Source of the DNA: Thermopetrobacter sp. TC1
GTDB lineage: Bacteria; Pseudomonadota; Alphaproteobacteria; Rhizobiales; Aestuariivirgaceae
Assembly (NCBI RefSeq): GCF_000746275.1
Contig: NZ_KN050830.1
Span: 137,037-201,036, forward strand
Length of the DNA: 64,000 nucleotides
Reading direction: 5' to 3'
Position 1 is the first letter of the stretch. Every line of letters begins with the position of its first letter. The notes under the pieces are model-generated. The model did not search any database. It worked only from the letters and a program-made list of their open reading frames with translations, and was not told the DNA's origin. Shown here piece by piece: positions 57,171 through 64,000 of the stretch. Made by a program: the position numbers and the translations under genes.

Positions 57171-57824
57171 TCACATCTGCCTTTGGCCCTCGGCCACCGC
57201 ACGGGCCAGTTCCGCGGCGATGCGGCCGCGATTGCGGCGAAAGCCTTCCGCATCCGGCGTGGTAATGTGCATGGTCACGTTGACCTGCGCCGTCCCATTG
57301 CCATGAGCGCGCACGCCCAGCCGCCCGTCCGGCCCGCGCATCAGGGGCAGGATGGCTTCCGCCCCCGCTTCACCCATCAGCCCCAGACCGCCGTCGGACA
57401 GGGAGAAGACCTGCGGCGAAGCAACAACGCCGCCCTTGGCAAAGGCGGTGATGCGGGATGATACGCCCGCAACGCCTCCCGTGGATGCAAACAGCCCGTT
57501 CAGAAAGCCGCCCATGGCCGTGCGCAATCCTGAGAACAGAACATCAAACCCCCGTTGCAGCGCCATGCGCGAAAGTTGCAGCATCAACCCGCGCAACACG
57601 TCGGAAAAGCGCCTGCCGGAGATAACGGCCCGGGCAAAGGCCGCCGACATGGTATGCGAAAAACGGTCCGCCAATTGCGAAAGCCGCGCAAGATCCTTCT
57701 GCAGCGCGCCCGTATCCAGCCGCACCGGCAGCGCAAGGCCCTCAAACCGGCTCAGCCCGCGAAAGTTCGAAAGCGCCGCATCCACGGCATCGTCAAAGCG
57801 TTCCGCCCAATGCTCTTCCCGCAT
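57171..57824 (-). CDS. GTA g11-like tail tape-measure protein
   Basis: 217 residues, the very short tape measure typical of RcGTA-type particles. Central helices (MALQRGFDVLFSGLRTAMGG), a glycine-rich core (FAKGGVVASPQVFSLSDGG) and GLMGEAGAEAILPLMRG are the tape-measure signature. Start 57824; the preceding gene's stop is 15 bases away. Confidence 0.85.
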   Translation of the reverse strand: MREEHWAERFDDAVDAALSNFRGLSRFEGLALPVRLDTGALQKDLARLSQLADRFSHTMSAAFARAVISGRRFSDVLRGLMLQLSRMALQRGFDVLFSGLRTAMGGFLNGLFASTGGVAGVSSRITAFAKGGVVASPQVFSLSDGGLGLMGEAGAEAILPLMRGPDGRLGVRAHGNGTAQVNVTMHITTPDAEGFRRNRGRIAAELARAVAEGQRQM

Positions 57825-57839
57825 CGTCTGGTCACATCC

Positions 57840-58163
57840 TCATGCATCTTTGCTGCCGCCCGCGCCGGCCTTGAAAAGCTGCGATTCTTTTGGTGCATCC
57901 GGCCAGCGCCGCATCAAAGCCTTCAGGGTCTGCCGGGAGGGGGGTGCCGCAGCCTGTGCGCCGATTTTGAGCACAGCGGCAATCTCCCGCGGCGTCATCC
58001 GCCAGAACTCTTCAGGCGCAATGCCAAGCAGAACTGCCTGTCGCAGCAGCGCTAGATAGTCGATGCTCCGCGCCAGAAGCCGCTCCTTGCGCCCTTTGCC
58101 CTGCCGATGGCCCGCTTGCGCAGCCGTTGCCTTTTCCGGCCGGGCTTCCTTCCTGGTGCTCAT
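57840..58163 (-). CDS. GTA g10.1-like tail assembly chaperone (DUF2376)
   Basis: 107 residues. FWRMTPREIAAVLKI is the core of the short DUF2376 protein that follows g10 in RcGTA clusters. The basic N-terminal 45 residues are variable, so the start is uncertain; a start nearer LLRQAVLLGIAPEEF would give the usual 60-70 residues. Confidence 0.72.
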   Translation of the reverse strand: MSTRKEARPEKATAAQAGHRQGKGRKERLLARSIDYLALLRQAVLLGIAPEEFWRMTPREIAAVLKIGAQAAAPPSRQTLKALMRRWPDAPKESQLFKAGAGGSKDA

Positions 58164-58211
58164 GGCCGCACACGTCCGCTCAATGCGCTTGTGCCCGCAT
58201 CACCATCCGTT

Positions 58212-58556
58212 TTACGCCTTTTCATCCGCAGCATCGGCACCGGGCTCTTCCGGAAAGGTGGCCTGCAACAGCCGCGCCGCCACGGCGATGAAACCGGTCA
58301 GCCCTTCCGCATGCGCCATGCGCGCCACATCCTCCGGTGAAACGGCATGGCCGCCCCCATGCAGCCCCGCCGTGATCAGGGCAATGAGATCCCGCGCGGA
58401 GATGCGCCCTTCCGAAAAACGCTGCGCCAGCGCCGTCAAATCGGGCACGTTCAGCATATCCTCCAGCTCCGCCAGCGCCCCCAGCGTCAGACACAGCCGC
58501 CAGCTGCGCCCGCCAAAACGGACCACAACTTCCCCGCGCACCGGATTATGCTGCAT
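58212..58556 (-). CDS. GTA g10-like tail chaperone/gp10 family protein
   Basis: 114 residues. RGEVVVRFGGRSWRLCLTLGALAELED and the following helical part match the gp10 (Phage_TAC_11) family. ATG at 58556 has AGGAGGGG, better than the in-frame start at 58607. Upstream (to 59182) the operon is interrupted by repeats. Confidence 0.82.
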   Translation of the reverse strand: MQHNPVRGEVVVRFGGRSWRLCLTLGALAELEDMLNVPDLTALAQRFSEGRISARDLIALITAGLHGGGHAVSPEDVARMAHAEGLTGFIAVAARLLQATFPEEPGADAADEKA

Positions 58557-58617
58557 CAATCCCCCTCCTTTTATGTTTGCCTGATAACCCGACCGAAAAT
58601 TCATCAAACTGTCCTCT

Positions 58618-58680
58618 GCGCTTGCGGCCCGACCCCCTCCCGGCGCTTCGCGCCGACCTCCCCCTGGTAGGGGGAGGTGA
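58618..58680. repeat. GGGGGAGG/CCTCCCCC palindromic repeat in the GTA cluster
   Basis: CCCCTCCCGGCGCTTCGCGCC and CCTCCCCCT-GGT-AGGGGGAGG, the same family as 4583-4712. Confidence 0.7.
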
Positions 58681-58740
58681 GGATTATGCGTTTTCCCTGC
58701 CTGCCGCCCGCTGCATTAGAATCAATCTAGCTTTCGGCGG

Positions 58741-58875
58741 CACGCTACACGACACTTGTATCGTCATACCGGCGAAAGCCGGTATCTAAGGCCACAAACG
58801 CAAGAGTTTGCGGCCCGAGACCCCGGCTTTCGCCGGGGTGACGAGAAAGATGGCAACGTTGTGTCGTGTAGTATG
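58741..58875 (+). mobile_element. 135-bp miniature element in the GTA cluster
   Basis: Ends CACGCTACACGACAC / GTGTCGTGTAGTATG (13 of 15 complementary). Flanks TTTCGGCGG and TTCAGGCGG match 7 of 9. Inserted in module C of a composite element. Confidence 0.88.
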
Positions 58876-59176
58876 TTCAGGCGGTATGTGTTTATTTAAC
58901 TCATTGATAAGACACAGGAAAACGTCATTGCCGGCCTTTGTGCCGGCAATCCAGGGCCAAAAGAGAGACAGTCGTGGCAAGCATCGGCCTTGACCAGTGA
59001 GCAGTATGGAGCCGCATGTCTCCCAAAAACTGAGCGAGGCCTGAAACCGTGCCGAATTGTTGGGTAAGGATATGAAACATCCTTCCGGCGGAGCGCTTAA
59101 GCCCGGAAGTGCTATTCCTGACGGCCATCAGCGCATGCCAAACCGCCCCTCAATTCCCGGGACACGCCCGTGAAGC
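58876..59176 (+). mobile_element. Composite element remnant between g9 and g10
   Basis: C' (58890-58915), A (58925-58955), linker, short D (GGATATGAAACATCCTTCC near 59068-59086), E (59090-59170). Ends seven bases from the g9 stop. Confidence 0.7.
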
Positions 59177-59182
59177 CTGTGC

Positions 59183-59593
59183 TCACAAGGCCGAGAACGT
59201 AAGCTGTCCGGCCGATTCCAGGCTCACTTCAAAAGCCAGCTCTCCGTCGTGCCGCCCGGTGTATTCCAGCGCCACGATCTGAAACGGCCCTTCCACGATG
59301 CCGAAATGGGGGATGATCACCTGAAAGGTGGCGACGTCCCCGGCAAAGAACAGGGCGCGAAAGCGCGCATCGCTCGCCGCGTCGAGAAAAATGCCGCTGC
59401 CCGAGATCGAGGCGCTGCGCACGCCGGCTCCGGCCAGAAGCTCCCGCCAGTTCTCCGGCGAAAGCTGATGGGTGGCATCCACCCGCTCCGCCTGAAAGGC
59501 CAGCCGGTGCGCGCGCAGGCCCGCCACGGTAACGAAGCTGCCGCTGCCGTCATCGATCTTCAGCAGAAGGTCCCTGCCTTTCTGTGCCACCAT
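59183..59593 (-). CDS. GTA g9-like major tail protein (TP901-1 family)
   Basis: 136 residues. KGRDLLLKIDDGSGSF...VAGLRAHRLAFQAERVDAT, WRELLAGAGVRSASISGSG and ALEYTGRHDGELAFEVSLESAG are the phage major tail tube pattern. ATG at 59593 follows CAGGGAGATG. Confidence 0.9.
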   Translation of the reverse strand: MVAQKGRDLLLKIDDGSGSFVTVAGLRAHRLAFQAERVDATHQLSPENWRELLAGAGVRSASISGSGIFLDAASDARFRALFFAGDVATFQVIIPHFGIVEGPFQIVALEYTGRHDGELAFEVSLESAGQLTFSAL

Positions 59594-59651
59594 GAGAACA
59601 TCTCCCTGATCCGTTTTCGTGAAAAGGGCAAAAGAGCGCGCCGAAAAAGGA

Positions 59652-60059
59652 TCACGACACCGGCTGCGTCGTGGCTCTTAAGCGCATCACGCCCTGAAAC
59701 AGCCGCTCCCGCCGCGCCTGCAGCGCCGTCCAGAAAATGGTGCGCAGGTTCACGAGGTGATGCCCGTCAAGAGCAAGCGGCGCATCATCGAGCAGCTCGT
59801 CCATGCGCGCGATGATCTCATAGGCCCATCTCTTGCCGCCGTGTTCGCTCCAGATGTGAAAGGTCACCTTGTGCTCGTGCCCTCGGTGGCGGAAGGTGTC
59901 CCAGGCCCGCGTTTCGATCTCGTGCAACACCACATGCGGAAGCGGCGCCCGCCGCGGCGGCCGGTCGTGAACATGCGGCCCGCCCAGCAGGGCGGTGAGA
60001 ATGGCATCATCGCGCAGCCGCGCAATCATCGCTTTTTGCAGGGCAAGAGCGGGATGCAT
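59652..60059 (-). CDS. GTA g8-like tail terminator (DUF3168)
   Basis: 135 residues, DUF3168: ALQKAMIARLRDDAILTALLGG, HDRPPRRAPLPHVVL and THRHRGHEH-like FRHRGHEHKVTFHIWSEHGG. GGAGGG lies before the ATG. The 205 bases before it contain no gene. Confidence 0.88.
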   Translation of the reverse strand: MHPALALQKAMIARLRDDAILTALLGGPHVHDRPPRRAPLPHVVLHEIETRAWDTFRHRGHEHKVTFHIWSEHGGKRWAYEIIARMDELLDDAPLALDGHHLVNLRTIFWTALQARRERLFQGVMRLRATTQPVS

Positions 60060-60264
60060 GGGCTGTATCCCTCCTGTTCATGCACACGGATTTGAAGAAC
60101 GGGCCAGAACGCGCCTTTGGGCTCTGTCGTTCGGAAGAAAGAAGCGCCGCCGCCGCCCTGAAAAACCGCGCCCCGGGCAGAGAAGGGCGCGCGTCTTGAA
60201 GGGCAGGCGGCGGCGCTTCGTGCTCAAGCGGCCCCGGCGGGGGAGGGAGGAGGGGCAGGGCGGC

Positions 60265-60642
60265 TCACTGGGGCCGCTCGAGGCATCGGCAGATCAGAAA
60301 GCGGCGCCGGCCATCGGGGTCGAAGACCGCCTGCACCAGGAGCAAGGCGCCATCCCTGCGCAGGAAGCGATCACCGGCCTGAACATCATCACGCCAGCGC
60401 AGTCGCACCTCCCACAGCACTTCGCCGCTTTCCATCCCGGCAAACAGCACATCCCGGGCGCATAGGGGGATGAGCGCCGCATAGACGGTGGCATGATCCC
60501 GCCAGGCCATCATCTCGCCCCCGGCGCCGTCATCCGTTGTCACCGGCTTTTGCAGAGTGAGCCGCCAGTTCAGCGGCAGGCGGCGCGCAGGCCTGCGTCC
60601 GTGCCGGCGCAGGCCCCCGCCGCGGCAGGAGCATCGGGTCAT
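60265..60642 (-). CDS. GTA g7-like head closure/adaptor protein
   Basis: 125 residues. NWRLTLQKPVTTDDGAGGE and WEVRLRWRDDVQAGDRFLRRDG fit phage head-tail adaptors (stopper). The first 25 residues (Cys/Arg/Gly-rich) are unusual, and the true start may be a later codon near RLPLNWRLTLQ. Confidence 0.78.
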   Translation of the reverse strand: MTRCSCRGGGLRRHGRRPARRLPLNWRLTLQKPVTTDDGAGGEMMAWRDHATVYAALIPLCARDVLFAGMESGEVLWEVRLRWRDDVQAGDRFLRRDGALLLVQAVFDPDGRRRFLICRCLERPQ

Positions 60643-60722
60643 GGTTCAGAAGCGCTTTTTTGCATGTGTGTGAGATGAGTGAGGGGGTGTCCGGACGCGG
60701 AAAAAGAAGGGCTCTTTGCCCG

Positions 60723-61289
60723 TCATGCCCCTAGCCTTGGCATCCGCCAGGGGGCGAGCAAAGCCCGCACAGCGCCCGGCAGGTGCGGACAGTCCTCAAG
60801 CCCGGCCCGGTCCTCATACCAGTGCGCCGCCAGCCGGCACACCGCCAGCCGCAGATCCTCCGGCACGGCACTTGGATCGGGGCCGAAACCAGCATCGATA
60901 TCCACCTGCACGGTATTGAGGCCGCAATCCGGCTGCGGAAAGCCGGGCCGGGCGCGAATGCGCGCCGGCCGCCCGGAAAGATCAACTGTATAGTGTGTCA
61001 CCGGCGGTGTCAGCGCCACGCCATCCTTGATCACTTTCAGGGACGTCACCGCCCGCACCGGATGCAGCGGAATGGTCAGAATCCCGTTTCGCGGCCAGGC
61101 ATCCCTGAGCAGCCGCCAGGACTGATCAATCAGCGCCAGACCGCATTCGAACTCCACCCGCCGTGTGGCCGCTGCGATCAGTGTCTGAAGAAAAACATCC
61201 TCATCCGCCCCCTCAATACGCAGCTCCGCCTTGAGCATGGCAAGCTCAATCGGCAGCGCCGCCGGAGGCGTGCGCAGACTTAAGGGCAT
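60723..61289 (-). CDS. GTA g6-like head-tail connector protein
   Basis: 188 residues of the phage gp6-like/phiE125 gp8 family: ELAMLKAELRIEGADEDVFLQ, RRVEFECGLALIDQSWRLL, VRAVTSLKVI and the C-terminal LAAHWYEDRA. Position after the capsid gene agrees with RcGTA g6. Confidence 0.85.
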   Translation of the reverse strand: MPLSLRTPPAALPIELAMLKAELRIEGADEDVFLQTLIAAATRRVEFECGLALIDQSWRLLRDAWPRNGILTIPLHPVRAVTSLKVIKDGVALTPPVTHYTVDLSGRPARIRARPGFPQPDCGLNTVQVDIDAGFGPDPSAVPEDLRLAVCRLAAHWYEDRAGLEDCPHLPGAVRALLAPWRMPRLGA

Positions 61290-61363
61290 GATGCTGCAAA
61301 ACCTCGTGTTGTCGGGGAGAATTTTGGCTGAATCAATCAGTTAGGCGCGCCCGCTCCTGTCCC

Positions 61364-61402
61364 GCACACGACACCCGCATCGTCACACTGGCGTAAGCCC
61401 AC
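61364..61402 (+). repeat. Vestige of a miniature element
   Basis: CACACGACACCCGCATCGTCACACTGGCGTAAGCC resembles the left 35 bases of the 135-bp element; the rest is missing. Confidence 0.5.
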
Positions 61403-61450
61403 AAATGTCCAAATAATTTGCTCCATGCGTTGCGAATGATTTTGAATGAG

Positions 61451-61477
61451 CGGGAAGCGCAAAATATGCGCTTCCCG
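61451..61477 (-). terminator. Strong hairpin after the capsid gene
   Basis: 11-bp perfect stem CGGGAAGCGCA / TGCGCTTCCCG, loop AAATA-type, 14 bases past the capsid stop on the minus strand. No T-run, so it may set capsid mRNA stability or partial termination. Confidence 0.5.
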
Positions 61478-61490
61478 GTCTTGTTCCTGC

Positions 61491-62756
61491 TCAGGCCGCG
61501 AACTTCAGCAGCTTGATTGCGGCGAAGTCCTGCACGCCGCCGCCCACGCGCTTTGTCGTGTAGAACAGCACATAGGGCTTGGCCGTGAACGGGTCGCGCA
61601 GGATCCGCACGCCGCTGCGGTCGACGACGAGATAGCCGCGGCGGAAATCGCCGAAGGCGATGGCCGCTGCGCCTGCGGCGATATCGGGCATGCTTTCCAC
61701 TTCCACCACCGGAAAGCCCATCAGCGTCGGCCGGGCGCTGGCGCTCGCCGGCGGCTGCCAGATGTAATTCCCGTTGGCGTCCTTGAACTTGCGGATGACG
61801 TTCTGCGTGCGCCGGTTCATCACCCACACCGCGTTCTGCCGATAGCCGGAGCGCAGGGCGTAGACGAGATCGATGAGCACGTCGGACGGATGGGATGCCG
61901 GAAAATCGCCGTCCACGCCCGTGGCGAGAAAGCCCAGCTTGCCCCAGCTCCAGCCGCTGTCCGCCACCGTCGGCACCGAGAGAAAGCCCTGTGGCCGGCT
62001 GCTGCCGTCGCCGTTGACGAAGGCGTCCGTTTCCTGTTCGGCAAAGGCGGTGATGATCTCATCCGCCAGCCACTGCCCGATGTCGACCGCCGCATCGTCC
62101 AGCAGCGTCTGCGTTGCCGCCGGCATGGCATAAAGCTCCATCGCCGGATAGCGCAGCTCGGCCAGCTGCGGCGCCGCCGTTTCCGGCCGCGAGGCGGTTT
62201 CGCTCACCCAGCCCGTGGCCGGGCGCGAGACGGCATAGGGCTTGCGGTAAACGCCGGCGGAGATGCGCCTGTGCCCGGCAACGGCCCGGATCGGCGAAAC
62301 CTCGCTCAGCATGTGCCCGATGGTGCGCTCAAGCTCCTCATGCACGAGATAGCCGCCGTCCGCATCCGATCCGGCCGAAAGCGCCTTTTCCTCCAGCCGC
62401 TGCAGGCGTGAGGCATCGCCGGCGCGCATATAGCGCTCAAACGCCGCCTTGTGCTCCTCCGCGGCGCTCTCCTCCTCATGGGCCGCATGCGCAAGCGGCA
62501 GCCGCGCCGCCCGCTGCGCCAGTGTGTTCAGGCGCTTCTCATAGGCATCCAGGGCCGCATTAATGCGCGCAAGCTTCTCTTCCAGCAGCACATCGGCCTG
62601 GCCGCGCGCCTCCATTTCGGCAAGACGCGCATCATTGCTCTCCGTAAACGCCGCATGCGCCCGCATCATCTCGTCATGCACGGCCTCGGCCTGCGCTGCA
62701 TCACCCGGCGCAAAGGCCACCTTGGTCTCAAGGGGTTCGTGGGACGTGTCGGTCAT
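61491..62756 (-). CDS. GTA g5-like HK97-fold major capsid protein
   Basis: 421 residues. N-terminal coiled-coil delta domain (about 1-125) expected to be removed by the prohead protease, then the HK97 fold: GGYLVHEELERTI, WVSETASRP, MNRRTQNVIRKFKDANGNY and VGGGVQDFAAIKLLKFA. ATG at 62756 has AAGGAG. Starts 18 bases after the protease stop. Confidence 0.92.
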   Translation of the reverse strand: MTDTSHEPLETKVAFAPGDAAQAEAVHDEMMRAHAAFTESNDARLAEMEARGQADVLLEEKLARINAALDAYEKRLNTLAQRAARLPLAHAAHEEESAAEEHKAAFERYMRAGDASRLQRLEEKALSAGSDADGGYLVHEELERTIGHMLSEVSPIRAVAGHRRISAGVYRKPYAVSRPATGWVSETASRPETAAPQLAELRYPAMELYAMPAATQTLLDDAAVDIGQWLADEIITAFAEQETDAFVNGDGSSRPQGFLSVPTVADSGWSWGKLGFLATGVDGDFPASHPSDVLIDLVYALRSGYRQNAVWVMNRRTQNVIRKFKDANGNYIWQPPASASARPTLMGFPVVEVESMPDIAAGAAAIAFGDFRRGYLVVDRSGVRILRDPFTAKPYVLFYTTKRVGGGVQDFAAIKLLKFAA

Positions 62757-62774
62757 GAAGGCTCTCCTTGTCTG

Positions 62775-63326
62775 TCATGGATGAAGTCGGTCAGAATGCG
62801 CTCTCCGCGCCTGCACGCTGCGCAGCACAGGCGGCGGCTGTCCCGCCCGCACCGGCGCCAGCACCCGCCCCAGCGCCGTCGTCGGCCGCGCCGGTTCCTG
62901 CAGGGGGCCGATGCGGGCGCTGCGCAGCATCGGAAAGGTCACCAGCGAGATCTCCCACAGCTCCACCTCGTGCAGCAGCCGCGCCTTGCGCAAGGCATCG
63001 CGGCTGGCGCGAATGGTGCGAAAGCCGATGGACAGGCCGTCCACCGCCCCGATGCGGACGAGCTCCGCCACCTCGCGCCCGGCAAAGCTCTTAATCGCCA
63101 GCTGCCCGCGCACGAACAGGCCGCGGGAGTCCTCGCGAATTTCGCGCCAGACACCGATGGGCCGGCGCACGTCATGCTGCCAGAGCATGCGCACGCCCGC
63201 CGCGCCCGAACGCTTCAGCGAGCGCCGAAACGCCCCCGGCAGCACGATGTCCCCGGAATCGTCCCGCACATGAAACAGCGAGGCATAGCCGGCAAACGCC
63301 CCGGCCGCGTCGATACGAATGGGCAT
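62775..63326 (-). CDS. GTA g4-like prohead protease
   Basis: 183 residues, HK97 family peptidase U35. FAGYASLFHVRDDSGDIVLPGAF, LWQHDVRRPIG (catalytic His) and LVTFPML (catalytic Ser replaced context, ELWEISLVTFP) are the family blocks. ATG at 63326 follows AGAGGAACGC. The in-frame extension to 63518 is not family sequence. Portal and terminase genes expected upstream are not in the remaining 674 bases. Confidence 0.9.
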   Translation of the reverse strand: MPIRIDAAGAFAGYASLFHVRDDSGDIVLPGAFRRSLKRSGAAGVRMLWQHDVRRPIGVWREIREDSRGLFVRGQLAIKSFAGREVAELVRIGAVDGLSIGFRTIRASRDALRKARLLHEVELWEISLVTFPMLRSARIGPLQEPARPTTALGRVLAPVRAGQPPPVLRSVQARRAHSDRLHP

Positions 63327-64000
63327 GCGTTCCTCTTGCCAGATTGCGTGTTTATGTTTTGTTCCAGAAGCAAAAAAAGAAAAGACCTCGCCGGAAGAAG
63401 CTCCTCCCTCGCCTGAAGATGTTCTCAACCTCGAACGAAAAGTTCGGCGGGGGTTTGAACCCTGCACCCCTGGCTGCGTCACAGCCTTACCTTGCCTGTA
63501 CCGGGCCTGAGCCGCCACTGTTCAAAAAACGGGGAAACATGATGTTGCTGCCGAATCGACCGAGGAAAGAGACTTTCCATGAGTTAAGAGTTTGTTGTTT
63601 AACTCATTGATAAACCACAAAAAACGTCATTGCCGGACGTGTTCCGGCAATCCAGGGCCACGGACTGAGGCGGTTTTGGAGAACGACGGCATTCGCCACC
63701 AGATTTGATGTGAGCCGTATGGATATAAAATGCCGGAACGGGATTGTATCCCGTTCCTTAAACGTTTGGGCGGGGTATGTTACCCCGCCATCCCTGCCTC
63801 AGGCAGGGTTGAAAATCCCACCGAACGGTTGGGTAAGGATGTGCAATATCCTTCCGGCGGTAAGAGCTTAAGCCCGGAAGACCCGTTCCTGACGGCCATC
63901 ACCGAATGCGTCAATCGCCCCTGGACAGCCGGGACAAAGCCCGGCTGTGACGCGGTGGGGGAGAGAAATAAAACACAATTATCTCCTACCCCCCCCCCCC
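63327..64000 (+). repeat. Repeat-filled end of window with composite element copy
   Basis: 63327-63540 holds no recognised gene; the minus strand shows a T-arm-like GGGTTCAAACCCC (63457-63469) without a full tRNA fold. 63548-63965 is a composite element: C (63548-63618), A (63627-63657), linker, D (63731-63858: GGAACGGGAT, GGCGGGGTATG, GGAAGGATAT arms), E (63858-63950). The window ends in ten C, as at an assembly edge. Confidence 0.7.

Noticed and set aside
63440..63530. tRNA on the minus strand
   Set aside because: There is a T-arm-like GGGTTCAAACCCC and a possible GGCT/AGCC anticodon stem, but the T stem mispairs and the acceptor and D arms do not form; at best a degenerate remnant.

Overview
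The window is chromosomal DNA of an alphaproteobacterium. Lineage evidence: a 5-aminolevulinate synthase (C4-pathway hemA), the CtrA-proteolysis factors RcdA and CpdR, a DUF1674/SDHAF4 protein, a serC-serA-purA block behind a serC-type RNA leader, and an RcGTA-type gene-transfer-agent head/tail cluster. Genes are GC-rich and tightly packed. The genus cannot be told from the sequence.

Layout. 1-7 kb: DegP-type protease, PAS-domain histidine kinase, CoA-binding protein, crotonase, secreted protein of unknown function. 8.9-15 kb: rplM-rpsI, DEAD-box helicase, methyltransferase, hemA with an FNR box. 15.5-20.6 kb: SPOUT RNA methyltransferase, 2H phosphoesterase (DUF1045), moaB, 5-formyl-THF cyclo-ligase, YmdB-like phosphodiesterase, yebC. 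21-27.6 kb: rcdA, a candidate small RNA, rsmB-htpX, two more membrane proteases (SDH-type and rhomboid), an OmpR-type regulator. 27.7-34.2 kb: L,D-transpeptidase, a broken toxin-antitoxin pair, topA, a universal stress protein, a GT87-like membrane protein. 34.3-39.3 kb: serC-serA, purA, a YcxB-like protein. 39.6-45 kb: rnr-queF, DUF1674, and trxC divergent from an orphan lipoamide-dehydrogenase-like flavoprotein. 45-51 kb: clpP, clpX, lon. 51.4-56.2 kb: efp-suhB, a MotA/OmpA-like membrane pair with a small third protein, cpdR, tRNA-Val(GAC). 56.3-63.3 kb: minus-strand GTA-like genes g12 back to g4.

Proteolysis dominates: DegP, HtpX, SDH-type protease, rhomboid, ClpXP, Lon and a prohead protease lie here, with RcdA and CpdR, which in Caulobacter deliver CtrA to ClpXP. 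lon has an excellent sigma-32-type promoter.

The most striking non-genic content is a family of non-autonomous mobile repeats. A 135-bp miniature element (7 copies; ends CACACTACACGACAC / inverted; exact 9-bp target duplications at two sites) shares its ends with a 632-bp element at 8051-8682, itself flanked by an exact 9-bp duplication. The small element therefore looks like an internal-deletion derivative. Pieces of the large element, in constant module order, fill most long intergenic gaps, have destroyed a PIN toxin gene and interrupt the GTA operon. A second structured repeat occurs twice, each time between a stop codon and its terminator (rpsI, clpX). A third candidate is a roughly 95-nt small RNA with an anti-Shine-Dalgarno loop, next to rcdA and below a CtrA-like box.

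Limits: everything comes from reading one sequence. Family names rest on recognised motifs, not searches. Module boundaries of repeats are accurate to a few bases only where exact ends are quoted.
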